From an uncultured Thermoguttaceae bacterium (GTDB lineage: Bacteria; Planctomycetota; Planctomycetia; Pirellulales; Thermoguttaceae), in NCBI GenBank assembly GCA_938084835.1, contig CALKER010000006.1:372001-436000 (forward strand): 64,000 bases of DNA. Reading direction: 5' to 3'. The notes beneath the pieces were generated by a model, which ran no database searches, was not told the DNA's origin, and was given only the letters and a program-made list of their open reading frames with translations. A program made the position numbers and the translations under genes. This document shows positions 26,910 through 36,403 of the stretch, one piece after another. Each line of letters starts with the position of its first letter. The first letter of the stretch is position 1.

Positions 26910-27881
26910 CTAACTGCCGACCTGGCGACTCCCACTGATAAGAAGCCACAGCACGGCCATGCGAATCGCCACCCCGTTTGTGACTTGGGTAAGGATCGCC
27001 GAGTGCGGACCATCGGCAACATCGGGGGAAACCTCTACTCCCCGGTTTATAGGACCGGGAGCCAAGACCAGAATCCCGGGTTTCGCCCGGGCCAATCTCT
27101 CTCGATTCATGCCGTAAAGATGAGCGTATTCTCGCACGGACGGAAATGGCCGGGTAAGTTGACGCTCGAACTGGATTCGCAAAAGATTCAACACATCAAC
27201 GCGGGGAAGAATTTCGTCCAAATCGTAACAATATTCAACGCCAAGCTCGGCCCAACGAGGAGAAACTAAAGTGGACGGCCCGCACACGATCAAGTGTGCT
27301 CCCAGCTTTTTGAGGCCCCAGATATCCGATCGGGCTGTCCGGCTATGAGCGATGTCCCCGATCAAAGCCACTGTCAAACCTTCTATTCGACCAAAGCGTT
27401 GGCGAATGGTGAGAATGTCCAGCAGACCTTGAGTGGGATGCTCATGCGGACCGTCGCCAGCGTTGATCACCGAGCATGCTAGGTGCTGTGCCAAAAGATG
27501 TGGAGTCCCCGGTGTTTGATGCCGGACGATCACCGCCTCCACGCCCATGGCTTGCAAGTTCTTCGCTGTGTCGACGACGGTTTCCCCTTTGGAAAGACTG
27601 CTGGTGGCGGCCGAGAAGTCGATCATATCGGCACCCAGCCGCCGCGCCGCTAAGGCGAAACTCGTGCGTGTTCGGGTAGAATTCTCGAAAAATAGATTGA
27701 CGCACGTCTTGTTCTCAAGAAGGGGGATCCTTCTGCGTCCCTCGTTCATAAGCCGGCGGAACACCTCCGCCGTGTCCAAGATGATGGTGATTTCCTCGGC
27801 CGATAGCTCTTCCAATCCCAGAAGATGTTTGCGCCGCCAGCCTGAGGGCGGACTTTGCAATTCCGGAATGCCAATTTCCAT
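26910..27881 (-). CDS. pyrB: Aspartate carbamoyltransferase catalytic subunit
   Basis: Joins carbamoyl phosphate and aspartate to form carbamoyl aspartate. At 323 residues it has the expected length. The carbamoyl phosphate site is [12 protein letters not shown], followed by [14 protein letters not shown], then HPTQGLLD and the aspartate-binding region; HPTQ and GPINRGVE are characteristic. No pyrI regulatory gene is adjacent, so this is probably the non-PyrI form that may assemble with dihydroorotase. ATG 27881 has no obvious binding site. It leads the run pyrB-pyrC-methyltransferase. The carbamoyl phosphate donor would come from the synthetase whose small subunit gene lies at 40972. Confidence 0.96.
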   Translation of the reverse strand: MEIGIPELQSPPSGWRRKHLLGLEELSAEEITIILDTAEVFRRLMNEGRRRIPLLENKTCVNLFFENSTRTRTSFALAARRLGADMIDFSAATSSLSKGETVVDTAKNLQAMGVEAVIVRHQTPGTPHLLAQHLACSVINAGDGPHEHPTQGLLDILTIRQRFGRIEGLTVALIGDIAHSRTARSDIWGLKKLGAHLIVCGPSTLVSPRWAELGVEYCYDLDEILPRVDVLNLLRIQFERQLTRPFPSVREYAHLYGMNRERLARAKPGILVLAPGPINRGVEVSPDVADGPHSAILTQVTNGVAIRMAVLWLLISGSRQVGS

Positions 27882-28283
27882 TGCTACCGCGCGTCCCTTG
27901 CCGTAGTAGTTCCCTCCGAAAACGATCGCTCAAGTCATTTGGAAAGATTTACCCCATTCCTGGTCGCAACTCTCAAGCCAAAGTTTGGGCCGGCCAACTT
28001 GCACTGCGTTGGCCTCACCCCACTTTAAAGTATTCCACCGCCAACGTCTTCCCCGCAATGGGTCCCGGCGGAAAACTTCTCACTTCTGCGATACGCAACG
28101 TTGGCCAAGTACGTCCTTTTAGCAAGGCCAAGCTTTCCCGGCAAATTTTGGCGACCTATTCAGTTTGGAGTTCCGCAATTTAGAGCCGCTTTTAGCCATA
28201 GAAGTTGTTCCGCCCTGATTTTTTGCGCGGGATAAGCGTCTGAATGGATCTCCCAAAGCGTCCTGAGGTGATTCGAGGCGGGA
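27882..28283. other. Leader region of pyrB
   Basis: About 400 bases between pyrB and the end of the phosphatase gene, both on the minus strand. It should hold the pyrB promoter and any attenuator; I cannot assign a PyrR site or terminator with confidence. Confidence 0.4.
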
Positions 28284-29963
28284 TTAATCCACTCTCCCGA
28301 AACAAACTAGGCACATGTCGTCGCTTTGCGGACGGGCGCCTACAAATCGCCTAACATCGGCAATAAGCGACTCACCCAACTGCTCAACATTTAGGGGGGC
28401 AGACTGAAGGAATGCCTCCAACCGCTCGAATCCGTATACCTCGCTGCGTTCGTTCATGGCTTCGGTGATGCCGTCGGTATACAAGATAACACTGTCCAGA
28501 CTTGAGAGTTGAAGGGTTTCCGCGCGATAGGAGAAACCAGGCAACACCCCAAGGGGAAGACCGGTGAATTTTTCCCCGATGCGGATTAAAGACCCGTCAC
28601 GTTTGCGAACAATCGCCGGGGGATGACCGGCGTTCACCACTTCGATTGTGTGGTTGGCGGGATCAAGCACTACGGCGATTATGGTGACAAATCGGTCCTC
28701 CCAACGGCTTTCGCAGAAGACCTCATTAAGCCGGCCTAAAGCCTCCGCCGGATCCTCCGCGGTGAGGAGCAGTTGCGGGGTTTCCGCGGAAAGTCGGGCC
28801 ACTAATAGCGATGCCGAGAACCCTTTCCCGGATACGTCCGCCACGACGATGGCGTACCGATCGCCGGAAAGCTTCACGTAAGCAAAGTAGTCGCCCCCAA
28901 GTTCCTTTGCCGGATCGTAAAAGTCGAAGAAGGCGTATCCATCAATTTCCGGCGGAGCCGCCGGCAAAAAACCCTGCTGCAATCGCTGAGCGTTAGCTAA
29001 CTCCCGACGAATTTCGGCCTGTTCCAGTGCGATTTCGTGAAGTTGTGCGTTCTCCACAGCAATGGCGGCCTGACAGGCTACGCTGGCCAGCACCTCCAGA
29101 TCATCATCGGTGAACCGGGCCAGTTGATCGCTCGTGTCCACCTGAATGACTCCGAGCACTTCTCCTTCCGCGCTTAACATGGGAGCACACATCACCGAGT
29201 GGATTTGAAAGTCCACAATGCTCTGAGCCATTTCGAACCGCATGTCAGTGGCAGCATCGGCCGAGAGGATGGCCTCCTTTTTCTCCACAACTTGTTGGAG
29301 AATGGTGCGGCTAATCCGCATCGACTGGTGGGCTCGTTCGCGACGCTGTTTGGCCGCCCGCGGAACAAACTTGCCTGTTCCTCGTTCCTTCAACAGGATG
29401 AAGCCACGCTCCGCTTGTGGGAAGATGATAAATAAGGCATCCAGAACCTTTGGAAGCACGTCTTGGAGCGTAACCGCACGGGCAAGACTTTGGCTGATTG
29501 CGATAAGGGCCTTCAGCTTTGCCGCGGGGTTGACCACTACTCGGGCGGCGGAGTAAGAGCTCGCCACATCCAAGGTGGACATCACCGTCGAGGAGCTTGT
29601 GGAGACCTCATCCTCCACGATGGTGGCCTGAGCGCTTACCTCGCGCCCCCTCTCTCTGGTGGATTGATTCCCCTCATAAGTGTGGAACACAAATTCCATA
29701 TCGCAAATGCGGATACGATCATTGTCATTTAGTTTGGAAGGATGATCAACAATTCGGTCGTTTAGATAAGTTTTGTTGCGACTGTTTAAATCTTCAATGT
29801 AATAGTCTTCACCTCGGCGGAAGATTCGAGCGTGGTAACGGCTCACCGCCGGGAGCGGAAGGACAATGTCACAGTTTGGATTGCGGCCAAGCACAATTGC
29901 TTCTCGGGTGAGAGGATAGCTCTGCCCGGGATTTTCCCCGCGGAGCACTCGAAGAACAGCCAT
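28284..29963 (-). CDS. FHA-GAF-PP2C (SpoIIE-type) serine phosphatase
   Basis: A 559-residue cytoplasmic signalling protein with three parts. Residues 1-95 are a forkhead-associated domain that binds phosphothreonine (IVLGRNPNCDIVLP, VSRYHARIF, DLNSRNKTYLN). Residues about 145-305 are a GAF domain (ERGFILLKE, SVMCAPML, VIQVDTSD). Residues about 330-559 are a PP2C phosphatase of the RsbU/SpoIIE type: GGDYFA, ADVSGKGFSASL, NAGHPPAI, LYTDGITEA and DDMCLVCF supply the metal-binding aspartates. Such proteins usually control anti-sigma-factor antagonists. ATG 29963 is preferred over 29984 because AAAGGGA lies ten bases upstream. No anti-sigma partner is adjacent. Upstream inverted and direct repeats may regulate it. 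Confidence 0.92.
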   Translation of the reverse strand: MAVLRVLRGENPGQSYPLTREAIVLGRNPNCDIVLPLPAVSRYHARIFRRGEDYYIEDLNSRNKTYLNDRIVDHPSKLNDNDRIRICDMEFVFHTYEGNQSTRERGREVSAQATIVEDEVSTSSSTVMSTLDVASSYSAARVVVNPAAKLKALIAISQSLARAVTLQDVLPKVLDALFIIFPQAERGFILLKERGTGKFVPRAAKQRRERAHQSMRISRTILQQVVEKKEAILSADAATDMRFEMAQSIVDFQIHSVMCAPMLSAEGEVLGVIQVDTSDQLARFTDDDLEVLASVACQAAIAVENAQLHEIALEQAEIRRELANAQRLQQGFLPAAPPEIDGYAFFDFYDPAKELGGDYFAYVKLSGDRYAIVVADVSGKGFSASLLVARLSAETPQLLLTAEDPAEALGRLNEVFCESRWEDRFVTIIAVVLDPANHTIEVVNAGHPPAIVRKRDGSLIRIGEKFTGLPLGVLPGFSYRAETLQLSSLDSVILYTDGITEAMNERSEVYGFERLEAFLQSAPLNVEQLGESLIADVRRFVGARPQSDDMCLVCFGRVD

Positions 29964-30423
29964 ATAAGATTTTCCCTTTAGCAAATCGCCAAAACGGGAA
30001 CAGCGGCCATCGCGGGACCTGACTTACATTTTAGGTCCCGGTAGTCACTAGCAATTCCTACCGCGAGATTTTAGGTCCTATTCGACGTGTTGGTCAATTA
30101 ATCCTCGGTTGAAAGCTTTCCCAGGGGAGCAGGCTGGAGGTGCGAAAAGAGTTTTGAAGAGGCCAAGAGAATCTCGAATCACGCGGCATTGTCGGTTGCT
30201 GTTTGCCAGGTTCCCAAGCTGTCAGCCGGTGGACGGTAACTTAGCGCGTTACAGACTGCGGGGGCCTACTTGCAACTTTGGGCCACACGATGTGCTCCTA
30301 ACAAACGCCGCGTAAAGTTATGGCATTCTTCTGGCGGCCTTAACCTAGGCCTTCTCCGTTTGAACATTAGGTAAGGTCTCGCCTTGCCTGCGGTGGTTCA
30401 TCCTTCTGCCCTTCCAAGTTGGC
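29964..30423. other. Region between RfbD end and phosphatase start
   Basis: Both flanking genes read leftwards. The right-hand part has no gene; the part near 30010-30080 carries repeats listed separately. Confidence 0.4.
30013..30078. promoter_or_regulatory. Inverted and direct repeats upstream of the FHA-GAF-PP2C gene
   Basis: CGGGACCT (30013-30020) pairs perfectly with AGGTCCCG (30033-30040), 12-base loop. The word ATTTTAGGTCC occurs at 30028-30038 and again at 30068-30078, exactly 40 bases apart. All lie 50-115 bases upstream of the phosphatase start, a good place for an operator. Confidence 0.45.
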
Positions 30424-31290
30424 CTACATCTTCCGGCTCATGAGGAATTCGTGAATGGCCTCCTCCCAGTGCGGCAGTGGTGGCGCGCCTTCCAGTGTTC
30501 GGTACTTAGACGAGTCAAGTACGCTGTAATGCGGTCGTCTCGCCCGGGCGGGATATTCGGCGGAGGTGATCGGAAGAATCGGCACGTGAAATCCCGCCAG
30601 CTCCACAATTTTTTGGGCAAGTCGATACCAAGTCGTTTGGCCTCCATTGACCACATGGAAAATCCCCCAGTACCCCTTGTTCATTAAGAACATAATGGCC
30701 CGAGCCACATGGGGAACATAACTGGGAGAACATACTTGATCATTCACAACGCGCAGGGTCTCGCCCCTCTGGGCTTTTTTAAGGATAGTTTCGACGAAAT
30801 TTCCCGGAGAGTTTGGCCCCAGTTCGCCGTACAGCCCGCATGTTCGCACGATGATGTGCCGCGGCGTCCGGGCAGCCTCAAGCTCCCCTTCCCATTTTGT
30901 GCGACCGTAAACATTGATCGGAGCCGGAGGATCATCCTCCTGATAGGGTATGGTCCGTGAAGTATCCCCACCGAAGACGTAATCTGTGCTAACTTGAACC
31001 AAGACACAGCCGGTTTGACGGCAATATTCCGCCAGGTACCCCACGGCCAAGGCATTAATAGCGCGGGCCAGTTCGGGCTGGTCCTCGGCTGCGTCAACCC
31101 GCGTGAAGGCAGCAGTATTGATGATTGCCGCGGGGGTGACTGATTTTAAAAAGGCGTGCAAATGTTTCTTGGACGTGATGTCAATCTCAGGCAGGTCGGC
31201 GGGTATGGCGACCGGTCCCAACATCCGGCAAAGTGCTTGGCCCAGTTGTCCTCGGGCTCCTGTGACTACGACCTTTTGATATGTCATCAT
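30424..31290 (-). CDS. rfbD: dTDP-4-dehydrorhamnose reductase
   Basis: Last step of dTDP-L-rhamnose synthesis, NAD(P)H-dependent reduction of the 4-keto group. The 288-residue protein has a Rossmann start (VVVTGARGQLGQAL), INTAAFTRVDAAE, VQVSTDYVFGG, the catalytic YGRTKWEGE (Tyr-x3-Lys) and VVNDQVCSPSY, all in family order. ATG 31290 is preferred to 31386 since GCGAGGA lies upstream and homology begins MTYQKVVVTG. The pathway partners rfbA and rfbB are not in the window; an RmlC-like gene sits 1.6 kb away on the same strand (32933-33418), separated by a plus-strand psiE gene. Confidence 0.93.
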   Translation of the reverse strand: MMTYQKVVVTGARGQLGQALCRMLGPVAIPADLPEIDITSKKHLHAFLKSVTPAAIINTAAFTRVDAAEDQPELARAINALAVGYLAEYCRQTGCVLVQVSTDYVFGGDTSRTIPYQEDDPPAPINVYGRTKWEGELEAARTPRHIIVRTCGLYGELGPNSPGNFVETILKKAQRGETLRVVNDQVCSPSYVPHVARAIMFLMNKGYWGIFHVVNGGQTTWYRLAQKIVELAGFHVPILPITSAEYPARARRPHYSVLDSSKYRTLEGAPPLPHWEEAIHEFLMSRKM

Positions 31291-32129
31291 GTCCTCGCCA
31301 ACGTGATCTTCACCCTGTTCGTTAGCTTTTTCTCCCCAGAACCATGCCGGTCCGTCCCCATTTGACCTGAGGATTGGAGACTTCACCCGGCTTAAGATTA
31401 TTTCCCCTGCTGTGGCCGATCAAGGCAGTGAAATTCATAACGCACGGGCCCATCCTTGAGCTACAAGAGCGATAAAAGCCGAGCTTTGACCAGGAAGTTT
31501 GTCGGCTTCGCTCACCTCCGTTATGGAGGGCAAGCGGACTGGCAAATTCGTACTTCCGTCAATTAGGGAGCGGCGGCGGGTTACCTCGCCGACCACCCGC
31601 GATTTGCTCGGCGCTGGCTTTAACGTAACTTACCGTGCTGGGTCTTTTGCCGAAGAGGGTGCGGAAGCCAAGGTTTGTTTGCCACAGTGGATTGCGAAAG
31701 TTGGCAAAGTGGGCTACGTCCAAGGAAATGGCCAGTTAGTAAAGTTATCGGGATTTTGCCTCAGCTTCCAAATGAATTGGCGGGAGCACACTGTTGGGGA
31801 GCCTCGCCTATTTTGGAGGCGCACCTTGTTTTTAGGTGCTGGCGTCTTAGCTGAACGACAACTTACGTCGCAAAACCCGCTAAAATCGGATGGTTCTAAG
31901 AGGGCCAGTTGCTTCCAGCACAAGCCGGAAGTTGCGAAAAATGCCCTTCGGGAATTCATTTAAGTTTTGAGCCGATAATGAGCGCTTTAGGACCATAGTT
32001 AGGTCGCGCTTCGCATATCGTTAGATCGCCCGAGCTTTTTCAGAGGTAAAGGGGTACAAGGGTTTTCTCGCGGGCGGTTGAGAGCTGTCACAGAGCCCTT
32101 GGCCTTGATCGATCGAAAGGCGCGTTCCC
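31291..32129. other. 0.84 kb divergent intergenic region
   Basis: Between rfbD (minus) and the PsiE gene (plus). A 154-codon frame at 31499-31963 has no binding site, no motif and poor composition, and is not accepted. Promoters for both genes must lie here. Confidence 0.4.
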
Positions 32130-32591
32130 ATGCGTCGATTTTTTCGGTTGTTCGAAAAAACAGTCATCAGTGCGTTGTTGATTATGATGTCGATTGCGGT
32201 CTTTGTTTCGACTATAGAGCTGGGGGTCATCCTCCTTACAGAGCTCAGAAAGCCACCCGTTTTCCTCCTTGACCTGGAAGAAATGTTAGAGGTGTTTGGA
32301 TTTTTTATGATGGTATTGATCGGTCTCGAGCTACTAGAAACGATTAAAGCCTATTTTGAGGAAAACCGTATCCATGCCGAAGTGGTGTTTCTTGTAGCTT
32401 TGGTTGCGGTGGCGACGAAGGTTATCCTCCTTGATTATGAGAAATTGACAGCGTTGTATCTGGTGGGTCTGGCTGCCATTATTGTTGCGCTAGCAGCAGG
32501 GTATTTTCTGGTGCGGGCTGCGCTCGGCTTATTCGGCCAGGCTCAGTGTCCTGCTTATCTTGGTGCGCACCGGGCGGAGGAGTCCCGCTAA
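32130..32591 (+). CDS. PsiE-family membrane protein
   Basis: A 153-residue inner-membrane protein of the phosphate-starvation-inducible E (PsiE) family. Four hydrophobic segments are visible: VISALLIMMSIAVFVSTIELGVILL, VFGFFMMVLIGLELLETI, VVFLVALVAVATKVILL and LYLVGLAAIIVALAAGYFLV. The conserved family pattern LIGLELLETIKAYFEENRIHAE, with its acidic residues inside the second helix, is kept. The biochemical role of PsiE proteins is not settled; some members respond to phosphate shortage. ATG 32130 has AAGG upstream. The gene stands alone between two minus-strand sugar-nucleotide genes. Confidence 0.88.
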   Translation: MRRFFRLFEKTVISALLIMMSIAVFVSTIELGVILLTELRKPPVFLLDLEEMLEVFGFFMMVLIGLELLETIKAYFEENRIHAEVVFLVALVAVATKVILLDYEKLTALYLVGLAAIIVALAAGYFLVRAALGLFGQAQCPAYLGAHRAEESR

Positions 32592-32932
32592 ATCGACATA
32601 ACGTTGCTGGAAAGAAGTCATACCTAGTGGGACAAACGGTTTGTTAAGTAAGACGCTAGCCACCCTTGCCTCCGTATGTCCCTTTGATCTTTGCGATGCA
32701 CCTGATGTTTTTGTTCGATTACAGGGCGGCTTTTGAAGGAATCGAAATTGCTTTTTCTATACGGCCAAAATTGTATTGGGAACGGCAGACCATCGGTTGG
32801 CCTCACGAGATGGTTGGGAAATGCGAAGGACGTCGGTTACACTCGCGTGCAGAGCCGGCGGCATTCTACCGCAGTAGGTGTGGCTGGGGGTGTTGTTTCG
32901 CGGAACAACAGGGTGAGAAACGCCAACGACTA
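32592..32932. other. Gap between convergent genes
   Basis: 341 bases between PsiE and the RmlC-like gene. No gene, repeat or clear terminator seen. Confidence 0.4.
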
Positions 32933-33418
32933 TTAGGCTGTTTCAAGGTGAAAAGGGCTATCGGGGCGGTCTTCGTGACGAATTTCATCCACGGGTTCCT
33001 TTCGACCCCAACCGGCATATAGTTTATTAGGGCAATTGAACACCCATCCCGGAAGATTTCCTACATTGCGGTACGCGTGCACCACGCGGGGCGGAACGAT
33101 CACCGCCCACACTTCCCCAGCTGGTAACACTAACGACGTATGCTTGCCGCACGAGTCAGACTCCGGGCGATTGTCCCACAAAAACAGCTTAAAATCGCTA
33201 GTTCCTAAAAACACAAAGTGATCGCTCTGGTGCAAGTGCTCGTGAGGACCGCGTGTTATCCCTGGGAGGGTCTGACTAATGTAGGCCATCACAGGCCAGA
33301 GGTCCTCGCATAACTCGTCCTGCCGAAAAAGTTCCACCAGCCAGCCCCGCTGGTCTTGCCGAAGCACCAATCGGCGTAACAAAACACCGTTGATTTCGCT
33401 CGGGTGATAATCGTTCAT
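32933..33418 (-). CDS. RmlC-like cupin (dTDP-4-dehydrorhamnose 3,5-epimerase family)
   Basis: A 161-residue cupin related to RmlC, which epimerises C3 and C5 of dTDP-4-keto-6-deoxyglucose. Family marks: DQRGWLVELFRQDE (N-terminal strand with Arg-Gly), TRGPHEHLHQSDHFVFLG (the Arg-Gly-x-His of the active site), and VPPRVVHAYRNVG. It is shorter than classical RmlC (about 180-190 residues), the active-site motif reads RGPHEH rather than RGLHYQ, and the conserved aromatic C-terminal end is missing. It may be an epimerase variant, a keto-isomerase or a nucleotide-sugar binder. ATG 33418 is used. The rfbD gene lies on the same strand 1.6 kb downstream, which supports a role in deoxysugar synthesis. 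Confidence 0.7.
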   Translation of the reverse strand: MNDYHPSEINGVLLRRLVLRQDQRGWLVELFRQDELCEDLWPVMAYISQTLPGITRGPHEHLHQSDHFVFLGTSDFKLFLWDNRPESDSCGKHTSLVLPAGEVWAVIVPPRVVHAYRNVGNLPGWVFNCPNKLYAGWGRKEPVDEIRHEDRPDSPFHLETA

Positions 33419-33708
33419 ACTTCGACGCCGACATTTTTTGCTAGGAGACGCGTGCCGCAGCTTTTACAGATGGACGACTAAGCGCAGAGGGCCGCCATTA
33501 ATCTGCTGTTTCTGGAAAAACCCCGTGACGCGATTGCGCCGAGGAGCAAAACCAAACACAAACTATGTGGCTCCGGCAGAAAGTATAGCTCTTCGTGGCC
33601 AAAGCAAGGGAGCTCACTGTGCTATCCTTTCGCCCCTGGCGGATGTAAGGGAGGGAAAGATCCGGGCGTAGTCCACTCTTTAGCCCAATTTTTCCGAATT
33701 TACCAAAC

Positions 33709-36294
33709 TTACCTGTGGGATGGGAAGTCTGCCCTTGGGTTATCTTTCTCCGATTGCGACATTTCCTGCCTTAGCAAGAGGGGCAGCTTTTTAAGCCTCC
33801 CGATAAATAGTTGCCTAAGGCTTGCGGAATTACTTGAGGAGAGATTTCGCGGTCCGAGTTTTTGGAGAAGGTCTAATTGGGCATGAATCTGTCGAATGGT
33901 TTCGTCGGTGAGATGGACTCGACCGAAGCGGAGAGCGTAAAACTGTTCGACAATACGTTCGGGGATCTTCGCAATCTCGCCCATTTCCCTAAGCTGGGGA
34001 AGAAGATTTTTGGCGCGTGTTGCCAACTCCCGCGGAGTTTGCCCGGGCGGTCGTCTTAGTCCCCAATGATGCAGGAGGCGCTCCAAGCGGCGATAAAAGC
34101 CGATGATCTGTTCTTGCGAGGTCTGTCGGGCACCAGTTCGCCACAAGATCGTCAAAAGGCGGAGCAGGGGGTTGCCTCGTTTTCGAAAGATCACCACTAG
34201 AGCGACAAGTGCAAGCAGGCAGGCGGCCAGGAGAAAACGCTGGCGTTCAAGGATCTTTAGTACGCGGGCGAAGGCTACCCCTATTTTTTTGACCTGCTCC
34301 CCAACCGCTTCGTAAGAAGATTCAAGCTGCAGCCAAAGCTTGCCAGCCAAAGCGGAGATTGGCCGGTAGATGGCTTCCTGCTGCCTTGAGCGATCCAATT
34401 CTACCACATAGTGTCGCCACAGGAAATCCACCCAGTCAAACAATTTCCACATCGTCCAATACAAACGGGAGGGGAGGGATGTTTCGGGAGGAGGGGTGGG
34501 ATCCAGCCTGACCCAAACTGCGGGCGCTCGCTCCCAAATGGGGCCTGTCAACCGCAGCTCCCCGGGTAATTGATCCATAGGCAAATAAACTTCCACCCAG
34601 GTGTGAGCATGAAGCTGCCGAACTTGGAAAAATCCTCCTATGGGATTCCATTCCTCCGTTTTAAAGCCTACGACTAACCGTGCCGGCAAGCCCACACTGC
34701 GAAGCAACAGCACCAAGGCCGTGGCAAAATACTCGCAGTGGCCGCGCGGATTTCGGGAGAGGAAGTCTTCGATGGGATCAAGCCGCGGGTCCCTCACTTG
34801 ACCTTGCAGAGTGTAAGAAAAACGTCCGGAATCGCGGAGTTGACGCTCGAAAATGCGTGCCACCAAGTAGGAATCTCTCCCGTCGAGCTGAAATTCGTTC
34901 ATCCACCTCTCGGCCAAAGCATAGACGCTTGGGAGACTATAGGGACCTTCGCGTGCGGGGAGTTGTCGTAGTGTGGGGTCTAGTTCCGCCGGGGTAAAAG
35001 TCGGGCTAGCCAGCCACTGTTGTCCTTCAAAGAAGGCCGGCGTGAGGAATTGGTAACGAAAACGAGTCGGTACGAGGTCGGTGGAGCGAACCAACGTCAT
35101 TTTCCGCATATCTAGGAGGATTCCCGGATTGGTCGATTCTGCCAGAATTGGCCAAATGCAAAACAGTTCTGGGCGGTCCAAGGGTTCGATAACAATATCT
35201 TGGCGAACCAAACCCGTGCGTTGCAGTGACTGGGCAGCCGGCAACGGCCACATAGCAGCCGTGCTTAAATTGCCCGGATGGGACCACTGCCCGTGGGAGT
35301 ACTCGGTGAGGATGGCTCCCCGCAAGTAAAGTGGTCCGTGAACAGGATACCGCTCCCCCGTTGCTGCATCCTCAAGGCGAAGCCGCAAGACCTCTTGAGG
35401 GTTTTCGATGACCTTTCCTAACTCGCCCAGCCGTACCCGGTCGCTGAAGCCTACGGTACGCACCGCCATGCGCGCAAAGCCGGAAAAGGCGTGGTGCCGG
35501 GGGCGAGGCATTAAAAAGAACAAAGCCACCGTGACTACCAACGTGGTGAAAAGGACCCGGCGGACATGCCTTCTCACCAGCCTTACCACGTGTCTCTCGG
35601 TGGCTTCGTTGGTGCGAAGAACCGAGCGGAACACGCTTCCGCCGCCCGAAAAACGAGAAGTTTGACCCTCCGCCGTGGGTAGCGCTGCGGAAACCTCGCG
35701 AAAAGCGCAAAGAAGCCCAAGCGTGGCCGGGGCCAACGCAAGATAGGCCATCAGTAAAACCCCAAAGGCCACGCTTTGACTCAGAACTGCCGCCACCACC
35801 ACTTGCAAGAGCCCCAAAAGCCCCAACGCCCAGCAAGTCTTGTCGTCCTTTTCTTGGAATAAACAAACAATTTGCATGTACACTAAGATGTTGGCGATAC
35901 CGATGATTTGGGCTGTGCCCCGAAGTTGCACAATGTTCCAAATGAGGAGGCCTAAGAACACGCCGCCTGCCAGCAGATTGGTTATAAAAGAATTCAATCG
36001 AATCCACCTGAGGAGATCGGTCAGAACAAAGGCAGCTAAACCCATCCCCAGAACCAACAGGGGAACCTCGATGGAGCGCTGCCCCATGCCAAGGAGGGTA
36101 CTAGCCAACACGGCCCCCACCACCACGTGGATTTGTAGGGCGCGCTGGAGCACCCGCAGCCTCGGCAGAGGCTGGCCATCGGGCAGAGCTTCGCGCCCCC
36201 CGCCGGCTGTAAACAACTCTTGCAAAAAGGAACCGTGCTGCGTGGCGATGCTGAACATAAACTTTAAGTTTCGATCTTGCCAGGTTGCAGGCAT
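33709..36294 (-). CDS. TgpA-type transglutaminase-like membrane protein (DUF3488/DUF4129)
   Basis: An 861-residue membrane protein. The N-terminal half has about six membrane segments (residues 53-210, then 245-265) of the DUF3488 type. The periplasmic domain is a transglutaminase-like papain fold with Cys in RGHCEYFATA, His in LHAHTWVEVY and Asp in RLDPTPPPE. A further membrane helix (FLLAACLLALVALVVIF) precedes a C-terminal DUF4129 region (GFYRRLERLLHHWGLRRPP, YALRFG). The overall plan matches TgpA, whose catalytic action is poorly defined. It is the third gene of a MoxR-DUF58-TgpA set, starting 109 bases after DUF58. Start ATG 36294, or possibly ATG 36258; neither has a binding site. Substrate unknown. 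Confidence 0.9.
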   Translation of the reverse strand: MPATWQDRNLKFMFSIATQHGSFLQELFTAGGGREALPDGQPLPRLRVLQRALQIHVVVGAVLASTLLGMGQRSIEVPLLVLGMGLAAFVLTDLLRWIRLNSFITNLLAGGVFLGLLIWNIVQLRGTAQIIGIANILVYMQIVCLFQEKDDKTCWALGLLGLLQVVVAAVLSQSVAFGVLLMAYLALAPATLGLLCAFREVSAALPTAEGQTSRFSGGGSVFRSVLRTNEATERHVVRLVRRHVRRVLFTTLVVTVALFFLMPRPRHHAFSGFARMAVRTVGFSDRVRLGELGKVIENPQEVLRLRLEDAATGERYPVHGPLYLRGAILTEYSHGQWSHPGNLSTAAMWPLPAAQSLQRTGLVRQDIVIEPLDRPELFCIWPILAESTNPGILLDMRKMTLVRSTDLVPTRFRYQFLTPAFFEGQQWLASPTFTPAELDPTLRQLPAREGPYSLPSVYALAERWMNEFQLDGRDSYLVARIFERQLRDSGRFSYTLQGQVRDPRLDPIEDFLSRNPRGHCEYFATALVLLLRSVGLPARLVVGFKTEEWNPIGGFFQVRQLHAHTWVEVYLPMDQLPGELRLTGPIWERAPAVWVRLDPTPPPETSLPSRLYWTMWKLFDWVDFLWRHYVVELDRSRQQEAIYRPISALAGKLWLQLESSYEAVGEQVKKIGVAFARVLKILERQRFLLAACLLALVALVVIFRKRGNPLLRLLTILWRTGARQTSQEQIIGFYRRLERLLHHWGLRRPPGQTPRELATRAKNLLPQLREMGEIAKIPERIVEQFYALRFGRVHLTDETIRQIHAQLDLLQKLGPRNLSSSNSASLRQLFIGRLKKLPLLLRQEMSQSEKDNPRADFPSHR

Positions 36295-36403
36295 TTATTA
36301 CGTTAAAGATATTGGCATGTTTCGTGGAGTGCCAGTGCTTCGTCTTCCCTTAATTCAGCACTGCGCTAACCAATGCAAAGCTATATGCCACGCTGCAAGA
36401 CTT

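Noticed and set aside
31499..31963. 154-codon plus-strand frame between rfbD and psiE
   Set aside because: No binding site, no motif, and composition unlike the neighbours; probably chance in a GC-rich gap.
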